DNA of 25,460 nt from NCBI GenBank assembly GCA_946405675.1, contig CAMJIC010000008.1, positions 1 through 25,460 on the forward strand. Reading direction: 5' to 3'. The notes beneath the pieces were generated by a model. That model did no database searches. It was not told the DNA's origin and was given only the letters and a program-made list of their open reading frames with translations. A program made the position numbers and the translations under genes. Origin of the DNA: an uncultured Clostridia bacterium (GTDB taxonomy: Bacteria > Bacillota > Clostridia > Lachnospirales > Lachnospiraceae). Below, one piece after another: positions 1 to 10,702 of the stretch (its first letter is position 1; each line of letters begins with the position of its first letter).

Positions 1-52
1 CAGATGAGCGTTTGGACAAGTCAGATGTACAAGTTATTCTGTAACAGATCCT
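1..52 (-). repeat. Dispersed 3'-end repeat, copy 1 (cut by window edge)
   Basis: Read on the minus strand, this stretch is identical over 51 nt to the start of the repeats at 10477 and 13987, beginning GGATCTGTTACAGAATAAC. The window edge cuts it, so its far end is not visible. It begins about 66 nt past the dnaE stop codon and points the same way as dnaE transcription. That is the arrangement of the other copies relative to their upstream genes. Confidence 0.9.
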
Positions 53-117
53 TACGGCATGTCGGCTGCCGCATCAAAACAGGAAGCAGGAAGTGCCGGT
101 GCAGAAGTCAATGCGCT

Positions 118-3873
<3,756 letters not shown>

Positions 3874-4008
3874 GCTGTGCTCCTTCTTTATATAAATCAC
3901 CCCGTCAAAGTGCCCGAAGCCACGTTCTCTTAACGCACTCCCAGGCTCCTTCGGCGGGGAACCATTCTCAAAAGATCTGCGGATAAAGATAAACAGGTTC
4001 TTCTTCAC

Positions 4009-4040
4009 GTAACTGTTCAGGACAGTTCCTGAACAGTTAC
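4009..4040. repeat. GTAACTGTTCAG-family hairpin between CPBP gene and dnaE
   Basis: The arms GTAACTGTTCAGGA (4009-4022) and TCCTGAACAGTTAC (4027-4040) pair perfectly over 14 bp around a CAGT loop. No T-run follows on either strand, so it is not a classical terminator. The same arm sequence recurs at 10415-10446 and at the edges of 15722-15865. Confidence 0.85.
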
Positions 4041-4065
4041 GTCTTCACCTGAATCCGCTGCCGGA

Positions 4066-5034
4066 TCACGAACGGATCAGTGAGATCAGCAGCGTAAACG
4101 CAATATACACGGTCGGGATCAGAAGCCCGATCAAAAGCTCAACGGAAAAGACTCTTCCTTCCTTCCCCTTCAGGCGGCCATGCCCCTTTCTTGCCTCATG
4201 GTAGATCTGTTCCCTCTCCGACGTCTTCGCGATCTTGCGCACCACGATGATGGCAAGGATCACACACGCGATGGCAATTACACCGTATATGATCCAGTAT
4301 ACCAGGCTCAGATCACGGACGGAGGTATTCTCCGCCTGGACAAGAACGCTTGTGATGTTCTCCGGAAGCCTCCGCTCCAGGTAAACCAGGACGACCGATA
4401 CACTGTTCAGGCACATATGGGCAAGCATGGAAGCATAGATGGATCCGGAAGCTTCCACCAGGTATGCGAGGAAGAGTCCCACCGCAAATGCGTACAGGAA
4501 CTGATTCAGGTTTCCATGCGCAAGCGCGAACATCAGCGATGTCATCAGCGCAGTCTTGAACATCCCGCAATTCCTGAATGCCTGGAACAGTGCGCCGCGG
4601 AACAGGAATTCCTCTACAACCGACGGAAGCACTGCCATATACAGCAGATTGAGCCAGATCGGCTTATCCCACACCACGCTTCCGGTCAGGATGGAAAAAT
4701 GCTCCACGCGTGCCACGATGTTGTTCGGCACGACCAGCTGGCTGAGCAGATTCAGGAAATTCGTGATCGGCAGCTGGATCAGGGCAAGAAGCGCTGTCCA
4801 CAGGATCACCTTGATCCCGATGGGCTTCATCCGTGTTCCGCGCATCACCTCAAAGCGATCCATCACCAGGATCACGATGGCAGGAACCAGGTACTCAAGC
4901 TCAACCAGAGACTGACTGCTGTAAAAATTCAAAAAGCGGTCCAGCTTCGCTATACTGACCAGAAGCCCTGCGATGATCCATACCGCCATCATGGCCAGAT
5001 ACTGTGTACCGGCCAGTCTGCTTCGATTCTGCAT
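4066..5034 (-). CDS. CPBP-family intramembrane glutamic endopeptidase
   Basis: This is a 322-residue polytopic membrane protein with the signature of the CPBP (Abi/Rce1-like) protease family. The signature is EEFLFRG at residues 141-147 (catalytic E141/E142, R146), then LAHGN with H173, then AHMCLN with H206 and N210. Hydrophobic segments are visible near residues 12-30, 48-58, 77-90, 128-140, 181-192, 243-265 and 299-320. Family members cleave or modify substrates in the membrane; some process prenylated proteins or give bacteriocin immunity. The substrate here cannot be told. GGAGG lies about 9 nt before the ATG. It is the gene before dnaE on the same strand, separated from it by a hairpin. 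Confidence 0.88.
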   Translation of the reverse strand: MQNRSRLAGTQYLAMMAVWIIAGLLVSIAKLDRFLNFYSSQSLVELEYLVPAIVILVMDRFEVMRGTRMKPIGIKVILWTALLALIQLPITNFLNLLSQLVVPNNIVARVEHFSILTGSVVWDKPIWLNLLYMAVLPSVVEEFLFRGALFQAFRNCGMFKTALMTSLMFALAHGNLNQFLYAFAVGLFLAYLVEASGSIYASMLAHMCLNSVSVVLVYLERRLPENITSVLVQAENTSVRDLSLVYWIIYGVIAIACVILAIIVVRKIAKTSEREQIYHEARKGHGRLKGKEGRVFSVELLIGLLIPTVYIAFTLLISLIRS

Positions 5035-5060
5035 CGTTTTATACCTCCGGTTTTTATTTT

Positions 5061-5100
5061 AACACGAAAAGCGCCTCCGGAAAATACCGAAAGCGCTTTT
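5061..5100 (-). terminator. Probable terminator of the 78-residue gene
   Basis: AAAAGCGC (5067-5074) pairs with GCGCTTTT (5093-5100), and the stem extends imperfectly inward. Read on the minus strand, the stem ends in TTTTCGTGTT, an imperfect T-tract. It lies between the small hypothetical gene and the start of the CPBP gene. Confidence 0.5.
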
Positions 5101-5173
5101 GATGATGTCTGCATATGAGGTGATGCCATTTTCTCAGGCCGGAGGCAGGATCCCGCGGGTCCTGCGCCCTACA

Positions 5174-5410
5174 TCACTCATTAATCATAAAATCAATCAG
5201 CTTCTTTACATCCGCCGGATCGTATGCGACCAGCTCAAGCTCCGGAATTTCTTCTTTGACTGAGAAAATGTTCGCCAGCGAGAGGAACTGACTGAGCTTA
5301 CTCTTCAGATTCAGCCTGTCTCCTTCCCCTGTCACCAGCTCTACCTTTCCCTTGCAGGAATCAATTACCTGAAACAGCTTCTCCGGATCCTTAATATTCT
5401 GTAACTTCAT
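5174..5410 (-). CDS. Conserved-looking hypothetical protein, 78 residues
   Basis: This small soluble protein begins MKLQNIKDPEKLFQVIDSC. I do not recognise a domain. It has no signal peptide or membrane segment and reads as an alternating alpha/beta fold with a charged C terminus. The start at 5410 is set by AAAGGAGAG about 8 nt upstream. The frame is open for 33 more codons, but that part holds the promoter and leader, so the longer reading is unlikely. It has its own promoter (5482-5509) and a probable terminator (5061-5100), so it looks monocistronic. A 6-bp hairpin (5429-5451) sits in its leader. Its function is unknown. Confidence 0.75.
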   Translation of the reverse strand: MKLQNIKDPEKLFQVIDSCKGKVELVTGEGDRLNLKSKLSQFLSLANIFSVKEEIPELELVAYDPADVKKLIDFMINE

Positions 5411-5481
5411 ATCAATACTCTCCTTTCCGCCCCGCAGCTTCTTTCCGGGGCACCTCTGGTGTACTCTCTTTGTACGCCCCA

Positions 5482-5509
5482 AATATAGCACGCTTTGAAC
5501 GGAAAGCAA
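5482..5509 (-). promoter_or_regulatory. Sigma-A-like promoter of the 78-residue gene
   Basis: On the minus strand, TTGCTT (5504-5509) and TATATT (5482-5487) are separated by 16 nt. The predicted transcript starts near 5475, giving a leader of about 65 nt. The -35 box matches the consensus in only its first half. Confidence 0.5.
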
Positions 5510-5576
5510 GTTTTTTCATCATTTTCCATTATTTGGACATTTTTCACGAAAACGTCACAACGAAATTGTTGATTTC

Positions 5577-6398
5577 TTACAGTCTGTAAATGCGCTTGCC
5601 CCGGATCTCAACCTTTCCTTCCTTCAAAAGGTGGCCGACTGCCCGTTTAAAGGCATTTTTGCTCAGGCCAAACTCCCGCCGGATGATCTCCGGAGAGACT
5701 CTGTCGTCAAATGGCAGCACACCTTCAAATTCCCCGATAACCTTCAGGACCATCTCCGCATCCTTTTCAATCTGAAGATATGCCTTTTCCCTGACCGACA
5801 GATTCAGCCTGCCATCCGGCAGGACCCTCGTCACTCTTGCCTCCACGACTTCGCCGATCGCAAGAGGCATCTGCGCTTCATTCTTCGGGATCAGCGCGCT
5901 GTACCGGTCGTCCACCGCGGCGAACATGCCGAAATTCTCGCTCGTCTCATAGATCCTGGCCTTCACCCGGTCATCTGTCTGATAGGGCGCATTTTTTTCC
6001 AGCCATGGGTAAACATTCATGGTAGCCGCAAGGCGTCCGGACTTATCGATGTAGGGAGCGACAAGAACCTGTTCTCCGGCCTTCACCCGCCTGGTCTGCT
6101 CATGGAACGGCAAAAGGAGATCCTTGGGAAGTCCCCAGTCGAGGAATGCGCCGATCTTTCCGGTTTCCCGCACCGTCAGAAGCCCTGGCTGATGGAGTAC
6201 AAGCAGCGGTGTCTTCACCGTTGCGATCAGCCTGTCCGAAGAATCCTTATACAGGAACACCTCTACCGCATCGCCTGTTTTCGCACCCTCCGGAACCTCT
6301 TTTCCCGGAAGAAGGACAGAATCCTTTCCATCCGTCAGGTAAGCGCCGAATCCCTTAAAACGGTCAATGTGAAGTGTCTGCCTCTGCCCCAGGTTCAT
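5577..6398 (-). CDS. cvfB: CvfB-family S1 RNA-binding protein
   Basis: This 273-residue protein resembles the CvfB/YitL family of RNA-binding virulence and gene-expression regulators of Firmicutes. The order is an N-terminal OB segment (LHIDRFKGFGAYLTDG), two S1-like segments (KIGAFLDWGLPKDLLLPF near 81-99 and YETSENFGMFAAVDDRYSAL near 149-169), and a C-terminal winged helix (FDDRVSPEIIRREFGLSKNAF, then GKVEIRGKRIYRL). That order is the family architecture. The ATG overlaps the TGA of the thioesterase gene (ATGA), with GGAGGGG upstream, so translation is probably coupled. No clear terminator follows. Confidence 0.88.
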   Translation of the reverse strand: MNLGQRQTLHIDRFKGFGAYLTDGKDSVLLPGKEVPEGAKTGDAVEVFLYKDSSDRLIATVKTPLLVLHQPGLLTVRETGKIGAFLDWGLPKDLLLPFHEQTRRVKAGEQVLVAPYIDKSGRLAATMNVYPWLEKNAPYQTDDRVKARIYETSENFGMFAAVDDRYSALIPKNEAQMPLAIGEVVEARVTRVLPDGRLNLSVREKAYLQIEKDAEMVLKVIGEFEGVLPFDDRVSPEIIRREFGLSKNAFKRAVGHLLKEGKVEIRGKRIYRL

Positions 6399-7147
6399 AT
6401 ACTGCTCCCCTCCCGATCCTTAGATGAATTACGTGAAGAAAACCGGATGTTGGCACAGGCTTTTTCCTCTTCCCCTTCCTTCAGGAGGCTCACTGTGACA
6501 ACATCCCCCTGATCAGACACAAAGGGGCGGATCACATCCCCCAGGAATGTCTGCTGCCTGTACTCTACCCGCGTTTCATATAATTCAAAGCCGTCGGGCA
6601 GATAATCCAGCGCCATCTGAATATACTGGCGGTTGTTGACATGGTGGTTGGAATCCAGGTGGCCGCGATGGATGGAAAATGGCTCCATCATCTTACCTTC
6701 TTCCGGGACAATGATCCGTCTTTGCTCATAATCCATCTCCAGCTTCTCTTCCAGACCATAGCGTTCGATCAGAAGATCCGGGACCTGAACCGGGCGGCGT
6801 TCCTTCGTATCCATCAGAACCCAGACACTGTTGGCCCAGACCGCCCTTTCTCCCTTTTCGTCCACAAGCTCCAGATTACGGAATCCGTAAAACCGCCGGA
6901 ACTCATATGCCCATGTCCGGATCCTCACATTCTCCCCAAGCCTCGGCATGCGGCCTGTAAAGATCTGCCAGGATGCAAGGATCCAGGCCATATTATGCGC
7001 CCTTAAATAAGGAATGCCGATCCCCAGTTCCTCTCCCTGAAACGTCGCGGCATCCTGAAAATAATTCACGGCTCCGCCCAGGTTGAGGCGGCAGTCCTCC
7101 CCGCATTCGGAATAGCGGATCCTGGACTGAAATTCATATTTTCCCAT
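6395..7147 (-). CDS. Acyl-ACP thioesterase
   Basis: The 250-residue protein belongs to the bacterial acyl-ACP thioesterase family related to plant FatA/FatB, which releases free fatty acids from acyl carrier protein. It has the double-hotdog layout. The N-terminal hotdog begins RIRYSECGEDCRLNLGGAVNYFQDAA and includes MAWILASW. The second carries the conserved HLDSNHHVNNRQYIQMAL near residues 163-180, with the Asn and His of the active site. EYRQQTFLGD follows. The ATG is preceded by GGAAGGAAAAG. It lies 49 nt after the hypothetical gene and overlaps cvfB by 4 nt, so the three probably form one operon. The chain-length preference cannot be read from sequence. Confidence 0.9.
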   Translation of the reverse strand: MGKYEFQSRIRYSECGEDCRLNLGGAVNYFQDAATFQGEELGIGIPYLRAHNMAWILASWQIFTGRMPRLGENVRIRTWAYEFRRFYGFRNLELVDEKGERAVWANSVWVLMDTKERRPVQVPDLLIERYGLEEKLEMDYEQRRIIVPEEGKMMEPFSIHRGHLDSNHHVNNRQYIQMALDYLPDGFELYETRVEYRQQTFLGDVIRPFVSDQGDVVTVSLLKEGEEEKACANIRFSSRNSSKDREGSSI

Positions 7148-7196
7148 CTTTTTTGCTTCTTTTCCTTCCCTTGCACATTCGATGCAGGCTTAGGAG

Positions 7197-7718
7197 CTAA
7201 CTGCCCTGACGCCGCAGCCGCATCCCCAGCTGTGCCATCTCCATAATTCTGGGCACGTCCTCCCTGGCAAATGCAGCAGCCTCTCTCGTAAGCGCCTGGA
7301 TGATCCTGTCAATCTCCTCTCCATCGTTCTGCAGGCTGTATACCCATTGATACACCCCGCCCTGATCCTGCGGAAGATTTTTCAGACGCGTATTGACGTA
7401 CTCTATGGCAATCTGCATATTCCCGATCGCGCACAGCCGCTGAAAAAACTGATCACGCATGCGGTCTTCCACGCTCTTCCATGGAATCCTGTCGTACGCT
7501 TCCTCCGGCAGCTGTATCTTTGCCAGATGCTTCAAAATGTCAGTCATCTGCCTGAGCACTGTGACCAGGCAGCCCTTCATCGTCCCCGTAAAGACCGGGA
7601 TCGACTGATTGGTCGCTACCCCGGACGCCCTGCGCAGCGTCTGCGCAAACCTGTCAATCGCTGAAGCAGATGCATCCTCACAAAGATGTGCATATTGCTT
7701 CCAGTCAAATTTCCCCAT
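7197..7718 (-). CDS. Hypothetical protein, 173 residues, first gene of thioesterase-cvfB operon
   Basis: The predicted protein is soluble and mostly helical, without signal peptide or membrane segments. It starts MGKFDWKQYAHLCEDASASA and ends in an Arg-rich tail (MRLRRQGS). I do not recognise a family. The start at 7718 is chosen because AAAGGAAA lies about 10 nt upstream; 35 further open codons upstream lack a ribosome binding site. It heads the run thioesterase - cvfB on the same strand with a 49-nt gap. The operon position hints at a shared role with one of those genes, but nothing in the protein itself supports a function. Confidence 0.7.
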   Translation of the reverse strand: MGKFDWKQYAHLCEDASASAIDRFAQTLRRASGVATNQSIPVFTGTMKGCLVTVLRQMTDILKHLAKIQLPEEAYDRIPWKSVEDRMRDQFFQRLCAIGNMQIAIEYVNTRLKNLPQDQGGVYQWVYSLQNDGEEIDRIIQALTREAAAFAREDVPRIMEMAQLGMRLRRQGS

Positions 7719-8105
7719 TGTGCTTCTGTTTCCTTTCAGGTCATACTGCAATATTCTGCCACAGATCACAAATATTCTTGCTCCATCCAGTCCCCATCTC
7801 TTTGAGTGCCATTCGCTCTTCACATCTGAATGGTTACAAAAACTTCTCCGAAAGTCATTATATCCTATTTCCCCGGAATCGTCACATATTTGTGTACAAA
7901 TCCCTGGGACAACTGCAGGAGTTGTACCACAATGTCATTCCGATTCAGATTTATAGTTCCCGTTCCAGACGCTTCATGGGGACACAGATCCGCCTCCGCA
8001 GGCTGAGTTCTTCCGCAGCCCATCGGAATATGTTACTTATGAATGTGCAAACAAATCATATTACGATGTGTTAAATCTTATTCATTTCCCGTACAATTTC
8101 AAATT
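7719..8105. other. Divergent intergenic region with two small palindromes
   Basis: This 387-nt AT-richer region lies between the minus-strand hypothetical gene and the plus-strand XRE gene. I see no gene in it. It contains two palindromes that could be operators: ATTTGT-GT-ACAAAT at 7888-7901 and ACAACT-GCAGG-AGTTGT at 7909-7925. TACAAT at 8092-8097 resembles a -10 box just ahead of the XRE start. Confidence 0.4.
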
Positions 8106-8567
8106 ATGGGAGAGTTAAAGGATATCAGGGAAAGAGAATATGCCAGGTTATGCGGCGTGAAGATCAAGCAGCTGAGGGAAAAAGCGAACTATTCCCAGGA
8201 AAAGCTTGCTGAGATCCTTGAATGCTCAGAGGTCTCTCTGAGCAGGGTGGAGCGTGGCCTTCAGACCATGAAGTTCTGGCGTCTGGTCCGGTTGTGCGAT
8301 CTGTGCCATGTGAGCCTTGATTATCTGTTACGCGATCAGGAAACCGAAAGCGTCAGCCTCGTCCCTTCCTATGTAGTAAAGCTTTTCAGTGATGCAGGCG
8401 AAGGCGAGCTTGAAATACTTTCCCGGCATATGAGATACGCTGAGGATGAGATTGAGATCAGGAAGAATGAAAACCGGAAAAGGGATCTGGAATATGAGAT
8501 CCTGAAAGCAAAGGTGGAACAATATGAGAAGATGGATCCGCTGATGCCGGATCCCACATACGACTGA
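8106..8567 (+). CDS. XRE-family helix-turn-helix transcriptional regulator
   Basis: The 153-residue protein has a Cro/C1-type HTH near residues 15-70 (IKQLREKANYSQEKLAEILE, then CSEVSLSRVERG, then LCDLCHVSLDYLL). A charged, probably coiled-coil C-terminal region follows near 100-145. There is no sensor or catalytic domain, so its signal is unknown. The start at 8106 is the only ATG that begins right before the conserved part. No Shine-Dalgarno sequence precedes it, and a TACAAT box at 8092-8097 would put the transcript start within a few bases of the ATG, so a leaderless message is possible. An upstream in-frame ATG at 8043 also lacks a ribosome binding site. A strong terminator follows. Confidence 0.85.
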   Translation: MGELKDIREREYARLCGVKIKQLREKANYSQEKLAEILECSEVSLSRVERGLQTMKFWRLVRLCDLCHVSLDYLLRDQETESVSLVPSYVVKLFSDAGEGELEILSRHMRYAEDEIEIRKNENRKRDLEYEILKAKVEQYEKMDPLMPDPTYD

Positions 8568-8590
8568 TCCTGCACATGACCGAATTGAGC

Positions 8591-8620
8591 CGGAGAGCGA
8601 CAAGCTCTCCGCTTTTCTTT
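8591..8620 (+). terminator. Rho-independent terminator of the XRE gene
   Basis: CGGAGAGC (8591-8598) and GCTCTCCG (8604-8611) form a perfect 8-bp stem with a 5-nt loop, followed by CTTTTCTTT. It lies 24 nt after the XRE stop. Confidence 0.85.
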
Positions 8621-8682
8621 AAAGTCAGGCAAGATGCCAGGATAATCATCTCAGGATAACCATCTTCAGAATCTCTGGAACG

Positions 8683-8710
8683 AAAAAACCACATCCAAAC
8701 CGGATGTGGT
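8683..8710 (-). terminator. Rho-independent terminator of tRNA-Gln
   Basis: On the minus strand ACCACATCC and GGATGTGGT form a 9-bp stem around a 5-nt loop, followed by six T residues. It sits 9 nt past the 3' end of the tRNA. Confidence 0.92.
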
Positions 8711-8718
8711 CTCAACAA

Positions 8719-8790
8719 CAGGGGTACAAGGATTCGAACCTTGAAATGACGGAGTCAGAGTCCGCTGCCTTACCGTTTGGCTATACCCCT
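8719..8790 (-). tRNA. tRNA-Gln (anticodon CUG)
   Basis: The minus strand folds as a 72-nt tRNA. The acceptor stem is AGGGGTA with TACCCCT. The D-arm region reads AGCCAAACGGTAAGGC. The anticodon stem GCGGA/TCCGT holds the loop CTCTGAC, so the anticodon is CTG. The T arm contains GGTTCGAATCC. The discriminator is G and CCA is not encoded. The anticodon CUG reads CAG codons; the body matches the usual bacterial tRNA-Gln. It stands alone with its own promoter and terminator. Confidence 0.96.
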
Positions 8791-8825
8791 TTATTCTCTT
8801 GCCGCTCTTCCCTGCGACGAAAGTC

Positions 8826-8854
8826 ATTATAACCGCAATGAAGGGACAATGCAA
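8826..8854 (-). promoter_or_regulatory. Sigma-A promoter of tRNA-Gln
   Basis: TTGCAT (8849-8854) and TATAAT (8826-8831), read on the minus strand, are separated by 17 nt. The predicted start is near 8819, about 29 nt before the mature tRNA 5' end. Confidence 0.8.
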
Positions 8855-8902
8855 GCATTTTTTAAAAAATTTCTTGTTCTTTCATTTCCCACACAAAGCG
8901 TA

Positions 8903-8908
8903 TATAAT
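8903..8908 (+). promoter_or_regulatory. -10 box of the pncB promoter
   Basis: A perfect TATAAT lies 43 nt before the pncB start. No good -35 box is found at 16-18 nt; TTGTTC at 8874-8879 is too far away. The promoter therefore probably needs an activator or is weak. Confidence 0.5.
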
Positions 8909-8951
8909 GCGAATTGGCTGATGACATTCGCCTGAAAGGAGGCTGTTTTCT

Positions 8952-10418
8952 ATGAGCACCATGAAGCTGACGCTTCTTACCGATTTCTATGAACTGACGA
9001 TGATGCAAGGTTATTTCAAGACCGGCCGGAATCCAAGGGTCGTTTTTGATGCATTTTACCGCAGCAACCCGGATGGCGGCGGATATGCCGTCTGCGCCGG
9101 GCTGGAGCAGCTGATCGATTATGTGAAGAACCTGACCTTTGATGAACAGGATATCGAATACCTTCGCTCCACCGGAACCTTTGACGAGGATTTCCTGGAA
9201 TACCTCCTGCATTTTCATTTCTCCGGAGATATCTACGCGATTCCGGAAGGAACCGTTGTCTTCCCGAAGGAGCCGCTGGTGAAGGTCATCGCCCCCATCA
9301 TGGAAGCCCAGCTGATGGAAACCGCACTTCTCAATATCATCAACCATCAGTCCCTGATCGCCACAAAGGCAGCACGCGTATGCTATGCCGCGCAGGGCGG
9401 CGCCATCATGGAGTTCGGCCTTCGCCGGGCGCAGGGGCCTGACGCGGGAACCTATGGGGCCAGGGCAGCTGTCATCGGCGGATGCGTAGGCACCTCCAAC
9501 GTCCTGACCGGCCAGCTCTTCCATGTTCCGGTCATGGGAACCCACGCCCACAGCTGGATCATGAGTTTCCCCAGCGAATTTGAGGCTTTTTGCACCTATG
9601 CCAGACTCTATCCGGACAACTGCACGCTGCTGGTCGATACCTATGATACCATCCGCTCCGGCGTCCCGAACGCGATCAAGACCTTCCGCCAGATGAAGGA
9701 AGAGGGAATCAAGCTGAAGAAATACGGCATCCGCCTGGATTCCGGCGACCTTGCCTACATGTCCAAGAAAGCGCGGGCAATGCTCGATGAAGCCGGTTTT
9801 CCGGATGCCACGATCACGGCCAGCTCCGACCTGGACGAATACCTGATCCAGTCCCTGATGGCCCAGCGGGCAGCGATCAATTCCTGGGGGGTCGGAACCA
9901 ACCTGATCACCTCGAAGAACACGCCTGCATTCGGCGGCGTATACAAGCTCGCGGCGATTGAGGATGAAAACGGGAACCTGATCCCGAAGATCAAGCTCTC
10001 AGACAACACTGAGAAGATCACAAATCCCGGAAGCAAGAAGATCTACCGGATCTATGACAAGCAGTTCCACAAGATCCGGGCCGACCTGATCTGCCTGGAG
10101 GACGAAGAATTTGACCCCGGACAGGACCTGATCATCTTCGACCCGAAGGAGACCTGGAAAAAGACAAAGCTCAAAGGCGGTACCTATGAGATGCGCCAGC
10201 TCCTTGTCCCTGTCTTCCTGAACGGGGACTGTGTCTACGAATCCCCGTCTGTCATGGAGATCAGGGATGTGTGTACCATGGAGAAGGAAACCCTGTGGGA
10301 TGAGACGAAGCGTTTTGTGAACCCGCACGAGATGTACGTGGATCTCTCCGACCGTCTCTATCAGATCCGTACAGACCTCCTGGAGGAAATGAGCCTGAAG
10401 CAGCTTGAAGATCTGTAA
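8952..10418 (+). CDS. pncB: Nicotinate phosphoribosyltransferase
   Basis: This 488-residue enzyme converts nicotinate and PRPP to nicotinate mononucleotide, the salvage entry to NAD synthesis. Family marks are LLTDFYELTMMQGYF at residues 8-22, EFGLRRAQGPDA near 154-165, GTHAHSW at 196-202 with the conserved active-site H200, and GIRLDSGDLAYMSKKAR near 256-272. The start at 8952 has GGAGG about 10 nt upstream and is followed at once by the conserved N terminus. Its stop codon lies inside the left arm of a GTAACTGTTCAG hairpin. It converges with ilvE. Confidence 0.96.
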   Translation: MSTMKLTLLTDFYELTMMQGYFKTGRNPRVVFDAFYRSNPDGGGYAVCAGLEQLIDYVKNLTFDEQDIEYLRSTGTFDEDFLEYLLHFHFSGDIYAIPEGTVVFPKEPLVKVIAPIMEAQLMETALLNIINHQSLIATKAARVCYAAQGGAIMEFGLRRAQGPDAGTYGARAAVIGGCVGTSNVLTGQLFHVPVMGTHAHSWIMSFPSEFEAFCTYARLYPDNCTLLVDTYDTIRSGVPNAIKTFRQMKEEGIKLKKYGIRLDSGDLAYMSKKARAMLDEAGFPDATITASSDLDEYLIQSLMAQRAAINSWGVGTNLITSKNTPAFGGVYKLAAIEDENGNLIPKIKLSDNTEKITNPGSKKIYRIYDKQFHKIRADLICLEDEEFDPGQDLIIFDPKETWKKTKLKGGTYEMRQLLVPVFLNGDCVYESPSVMEIRDVCTMEKETLWDETKRFVNPHEMYVDLSDRLYQIRTDLLEEMSLKQLEDL

Positions 10419-10446
10419 CTGTTCAGAACCTGCTCTGAACAGTTAC
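10415..10446 (+). repeat. GTAACTGTTCAG-family hairpin overlapping the pncB stop
   Basis: GTAACTGTTCAGA (10415-10427) pairs perfectly with TCTGAACAGTTAC (10434-10446). The TAA stop of pncB (10416-10418) is inside the left arm. A weak T-run (GAGGATTTTT) follows, so it may also slow polymerase. Confidence 0.85.
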
Positions 10447-10475
10447 GAGGATTTTTCCTGCCCTGAACAACACTC

Positions 10476-10551
10476 AGGATCTGTTACAGAATAACTTGTA
10501 CATCTGACTTGTCCAAACGCTCATCTGCTGCGTTGGAAAGCCTCGCCGTAG
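10476..10551 (+). repeat. Dispersed 3'-end repeat, copy 2 (left half only)
   Basis: A 76-nt block is identical to 13986-14061 with no mismatch, from AGGATCTGTTACAG to CTCGCCGTAG. The similarity then stops; the right half found in copy 3 is missing. It lies 57 nt after the pncB stop, in pncB orientation. Confidence 0.93.
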
Positions 10552-10588
10552 ACAGTTATCGCAGGCGATACGACTGGATGAAAAGGGA

Positions 10589-10629
10589 AAGCCCCGCGGT
10601 TCATACAAACCGCAGGGCTTTTTGCTTTT
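10589..10629. terminator. Bidirectional terminator between pncB and ilvE
   Basis: AAGCCC-C-GCGGTT (10589-10601) pairs with AACCGC-A-GGGCTT (10608-10620), with one C/A mismatch and a 6-nt loop. TTTGCTTTT follows on the plus strand and TTTCCCTTTT on the minus strand. It can serve both converging genes. Confidence 0.85.
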
Positions 10630-10702
10630 CATCGATGCCGGTGCTATATGACACGCTCCTGCCACCGGCCGCCCCGTTGGCAGATGTGTGACCAGAAATG
10701 AT

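Noticed and set aside
3874..4008. N-terminal extension of DnaE by 45 residues
   Set aside because: The extra residues have no family similarity, and GTG at 3873 has an ideal AAGGAG and starts at the conserved PHP motif.
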